Assembly: GCA_036736205.1 (NCBI GenBank)
Contig: DAINMX010000136.1
Span: 1 to 16,812, forward strand
From: XYA12-FULL-58-9 sp001798605
Lineage (GTDB): Bacteria > Myxococcota > XYA12-FULL-58-9
Reading direction: 5' to 3'
Length of the DNA: 16,812 nucleotides
Below are positions 14,666-16,812 of the stretch, in pieces (within the stretch, counting starts at the first letter, position 1; each line of letters begins with the position of its first letter). Both the position numbers and the translations under genes were made by a program. The notes under the pieces were generated by a model. The model searched no databases. It was not told where the DNA came from and saw only the letters and a program-made list of their open reading frames with translations.

Positions 14666-14993
14666 GGGACCTATCCTTTGCTGCACTGCGTCTTTGTTGC
14701 ATTGCAGACTCGTATAATGGCGGAAGAGTTTTAGCACAACTTCACCCGGCCATTCACCTTTGCCGCATTGCTCTGGGCAAAAACGATGGAATCACGGAAT
14801 CGTCAAATCGCCGCAACGCACCGCGTCAATTGGCCCTGTGATCGCCACAATCTCTGCAAAAAATGGCATCACTTTCGGGTAGAATATTAAACAAAGCAAT
14901 TACAGGATGTTAGAAAAAGCTGCGACCGATCTTTTTTTCCCGCCCACGCAACAACCGCCTCGCCATCCCGATAATGAGTTTGAGAGGTAAACC
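14666..14993. other. 328-bp divergent intergenic region
   Basis: It separates the outer-membrane-type gene (minus) from the Ser-rich lipoprotein gene (plus). It holds a TATAAT at 14713-14718 facing right and the overlapping minus-strand promoter listed separately. The stretch 14860-14935 is A/T-rich (for example TAGAATATTAAAC at 14880-14892) and could carry a nearer promoter for the plus gene, but no good -35 is seen. GAGAGG at 14982-14987 is the ribosome site of the plus gene. Confidence 0.6.
14711..14739 (-). promoter_or_regulatory. Candidate promoter of the outer-membrane-type gene, overlapping a plus-strand -10
   Basis: On the minus strand TTGTGC (14739-14734) and TATACG (14716-14711) are 17 bp apart, placing the start of transcription about 40 bp before the ATG at 14665. 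The -10 overlaps TATAAT (14713-14718) on the plus strand, so the same A/T core could serve both directions. The -35 matches only the TTG. Predicted by eye. Confidence 0.35.
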
Positions 14994-16790
14994 ATGAAAA
15001 GCCACAGCCAAAAAACCCGTTTCCTTTCCACCGCCACAATCGTAACCGTTGCGATGAGCTTAGCTGCCTGCGGCAGCTCCATCGGTGACGGCGTAGACGC
15101 TCCCCACGTCGATGTTCTCGACCGCCAGGAGCTGTTGGTTGGCCAACCATTGCGCTTTTTCGGTCGCAACTTCCTGACCCCAGAAGAAGGCTACACCCGA
15201 GTCGAGTTCCACGGTGTGTATTACACCGAAGGCTCCGCCAGCCGCACTCCACACTCCGCTTCCTTTAGGGTCGCCGCCAACTTCGAAGCCACCTACGAGA
15301 ACGGTGTCGAGATTGACGGGGTCGACCTCGGCGAGAACACCCAAGCCCTCAAGCTCAACCGTTTTGGCCCGTTCCAGATGCCGTTCAACAGTGACGTCAA
15401 ACAGCCTGGAACCTTCGAGGGTACTTTGCGAGCCGTGAACATCGACCACGATGGCAACGAAGAGGAAGATCCCTTCCCATCCTTCGTGACCTTGAGCGTT
15501 CAGCCCTCCATCGTCATCAACGTGCTCGCACCGGTGACCGGCGAAAACGCCGTTGGCAACCAAGAAGTGGCTCCCTGCAAGGCACCGGCCCTGCGCGTCT
15601 TCGGCGGCGTCCCCTACGTCATGGAAGTCGAAGCCATTGGCTTCACCCCGGTTCGTTTCTCCTACGCCATCAACGAAGGCCCCGCGGGCTACCAAACCTT
15701 CAACCACGCCGCCTCAGGTCAGGTCGACCGCGTCGGCGATGCCTCCTGGACCGCGACGGAAACCCTCAAGTTCGCCGAGCTCAGTGACACGGAAGAGACA
15801 GGCACCGTGACCATCACCATCTCCGCCACCGACACCGCCGGCCAACTGCACAGCAGCGTGCTCCCCATCCCGCTGGTTCGGATGATGCAAATGTACTCCG
15901 ACGGTCAGCTCCGCCTCGCCGAGTATTACCAACCCGAAGTGGTCAATGGCCCCATCGTCGGCGCCCTCGGCACCAGCGTCAGCTACTCTGAGAGTCGCTC
16001 TGAGTCACGACAACAGGGTGTGTCTGTCGGCATCAGCAAGAGCTTCTCCGAGTCCAATGGCACGAGCAGCGACAGCAACTGGAGCGAAGGCATCAGCGTT
16101 TCCGAGAGCACAGACACCAGCAAATCGACGTCGCTCGGTTACTCCGAAGGTGAGAGCTCTGGCGAGTCCTACGGCGTCGACTATGGCTCCTCGACCTCAA
16201 CCTCAAACGGCGGCTCCTCCAGTGACGGCACCACCTGGACCATGGGCGGCGACCTCGGCCTCGGCAAAATCCTCTCCATCCCCGGCCTCGGTGCCAGCAT
16301 GGGTTATTCCCGCAATGAGTCCGAGAGCACGACCTGGGACACCACGACCTCCGACAGCAAGGGCGAGTCCTGGGGTCAAACCTACGGCGTCAACAGCCAG
16401 CACTCCATCGGCGAGTCGACTTCAGAGAGCGAAGGCCACTCCGAGAGCACCACCTACAACATGGGCGGCAGCGAAGGCGTCTCCCAGAACTTCACCGTCG
16501 GCGACAGTGAGTCCTGGGGAGAGACCTGGTCGAAGTCCGAGGATTGGTCGAGCAGCCTCTCCTACTCGAGCCGAGTGCCCAACGGTCGCTGCGCCATGGT
16601 CTATCGCCAGACCGTCCGCTACGTCCGCGAAGCGGTCCTGTACGCCCACGACATGTGCGGCGTCCGCTCCACGGTCGGCAAGATGACCTTCAACGAGTTC
16701 AAGTGGTCGCCAAACATCGCCATCGGCAGTGACTGCAACGACCTCCCGTCGACCCAGCCCAAGGCCGAATGCTTCCTCGCCTGCGACTGA
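14994..16790 (+). CDS. Lipoprotein with a long Ser-rich alternating-strand region, possibly pore-forming-like
   Basis: 598 residues. The signal peptide ends in the lipobox SLAAC, so Cys26 would be lipidated; Gly at +2 favours transfer to the outer membrane. GAGAGG six bases before the ATG supports the start. Residues 36-175 start like an IPT/TIG-type beta-sandwich (VDVLDRQELLVGQPLRFFGRNF). Residues 180-300 look like a second beta domain (YVMEVEAIGFTPVRFSYAI; GTVTITISATDTAG). Residues 323-527 are dominated by Ser, Glu, Gly and Thr in alternating patterns (SVSYSESRSESR; ISVSESTDTSKSTS; STSESEGHSESTTY), on both sides of a Gly-rich hydrophobic core at about 417-438 (LGLGKILSIPGLGASMGY). Residues 528-598 form a compact Cys-containing end with five Cys. 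Ser/Thr-rich amphipathic strands around a hydrophobic tip are also the look of insertion hairpins in aerolysin-type proteins. That link is speculative; a surface stalk or adhesin is the plain alternative. Confidence 0.8.
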   Translation: MKSHSQKTRFLSTATIVTVAMSLAACGSSIGDGVDAPHVDVLDRQELLVGQPLRFFGRNFLTPEEGYTRVEFHGVYYTEGSASRTPHSASFRVAANFEATYENGVEIDGVDLGENTQALKLNRFGPFQMPFNSDVKQPGTFEGTLRAVNIDHDGNEEEDPFPSFVTLSVQPSIVINVLAPVTGENAVGNQEVAPCKAPALRVFGGVPYVMEVEAIGFTPVRFSYAINEGPAGYQTFNHAASGQVDRVGDASWTATETLKFAELSDTEETGTVTITISATDTAGQLHSSVLPIPLVRMMQMYSDGQLRLAEYYQPEVVNGPIVGALGTSVSYSESRSESRQQGVSVGISKSFSESNGTSSDSNWSEGISVSESTDTSKSTSLGYSEGESSGESYGVDYGSSTSTSNGGSSSDGTTWTMGGDLGLGKILSIPGLGASMGYSRNESESTTWDTTTSDSKGESWGQTYGVNSQHSIGESTSESEGHSESTTYNMGGSEGVSQNFTVGDSESWGETWSKSEDWSSSLSYSSRVPNGRCAMVYRQTVRYVREAVLYAHDMCGVRSTVGKMTFNEFKWSPNIAIGSDCNDLPSTQPKAECFLACD

Positions 16791-16812
16791 GCACCGATTG
16801 AATCATCACCCC

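Noticed and set aside
14666..14737. Twenty-four-codon N-terminal extension of the outer-membrane-type protein
   Set aside because: A signal peptide begins at the ATG at 14665 with AAAGGA eight bases before it; the extension overlaps the predicted promoter.
15946..16686. 246-codon plus-strand frame rich in Ala, Ser, Pro and Thr inside the Ser-rich lipoprotein gene
   Set aside because: It is the +1 shadow of the Ser/Glu-rich coding sequence; the lipoprotein frame has a signal peptide, ribosome site and full-length structure.

Overview
The window reads like a chromosomal stretch from a Gram-negative bacterium of the Myxococcota/Deltaproteobacteria type. The support is indirect: moderately GC-rich DNA, many lipoproteins and other exported proteins with acidic or Gly-Asp/Lys-Asp linkers, a C-terminal Asp-Cys-Gly-Gly tail common in that group, and a transposase-like fragment with the N-terminal motif seen in myxobacterial IS91-like elements. 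No rRNA, tRNA, CRISPR array or complete insertion sequence is visible. The taxonomic placement is inference.

Left part (1-6862), all on the minus strand, in reading order from right to left. It starts with a short ZIP-like metal transporter (6862-6245) and an SH3-domain lipoprotein (6139-5324). Next comes a trans-envelope protein (5223-2995) with a dead receiver domain, a cyclic-nucleotide-binding-like domain, one membrane helix, a decapeptide-repeat spacer and a TPR tail. A zinc N-acetylmuramoyl-L-alanine amidase follows (2994-1726), and its ATG directly abuts the stop codon of the trans-envelope gene. After these are an unrecognised protein (1607-1203), a pseudopilin-like protein with a GspG C-terminal domain but no prepilin cleavage site (1176-784), a start-less 72-codon fragment (747-529), and the start of a coiled-coil plus IS91-like transposase gene that runs off the left edge (520-1). 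I read the lipoprotein, trans-envelope protein and amidase as a possible envelope-sensing and peptidoglycan-remodelling module. This is inferred from domains and gene order only.

Centre (6944-13219). Glutamate racemase murI reads rightward from a promoter so close to its ATG that the mRNA may be leaderless. The last 39 bp of murI plus about 90 bp beyond it occur again at 13158-13287, where they run into the 3' end of an outer-membrane-type gene. The first copy also keeps a broken C-terminal relic of a paralogue of that gene. The 5.3 kb between the copies holds genes for exported proteins only: a small secreted protein (8015-8782), an SGNH-like lipoprotein (9971-9051), and a large Cys-rich parallel beta-helix protein (12837-10420). 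The simplest reading is a tandem duplication of [murI tail + outer-membrane gene], followed by loss of most of the first gene and gain or retention of the exported-protein genes.

Right part (13220-16790). An exported protein with a Lys-Asp-rich linker and a predicted beta-barrel (14665-13220) is divergent from a 598-residue lipoprotein with a long Ser-rich, alternating-residue region (14994-16790). They share a 328 bp intergenic region containing a near-symmetrical promoter element. The Ser-rich protein is the least recognisable large gene here. Its Ser/Thr-rich strands around a Gly-rich hydrophobic core recall pore-forming insertion hairpins, but I could not test this.
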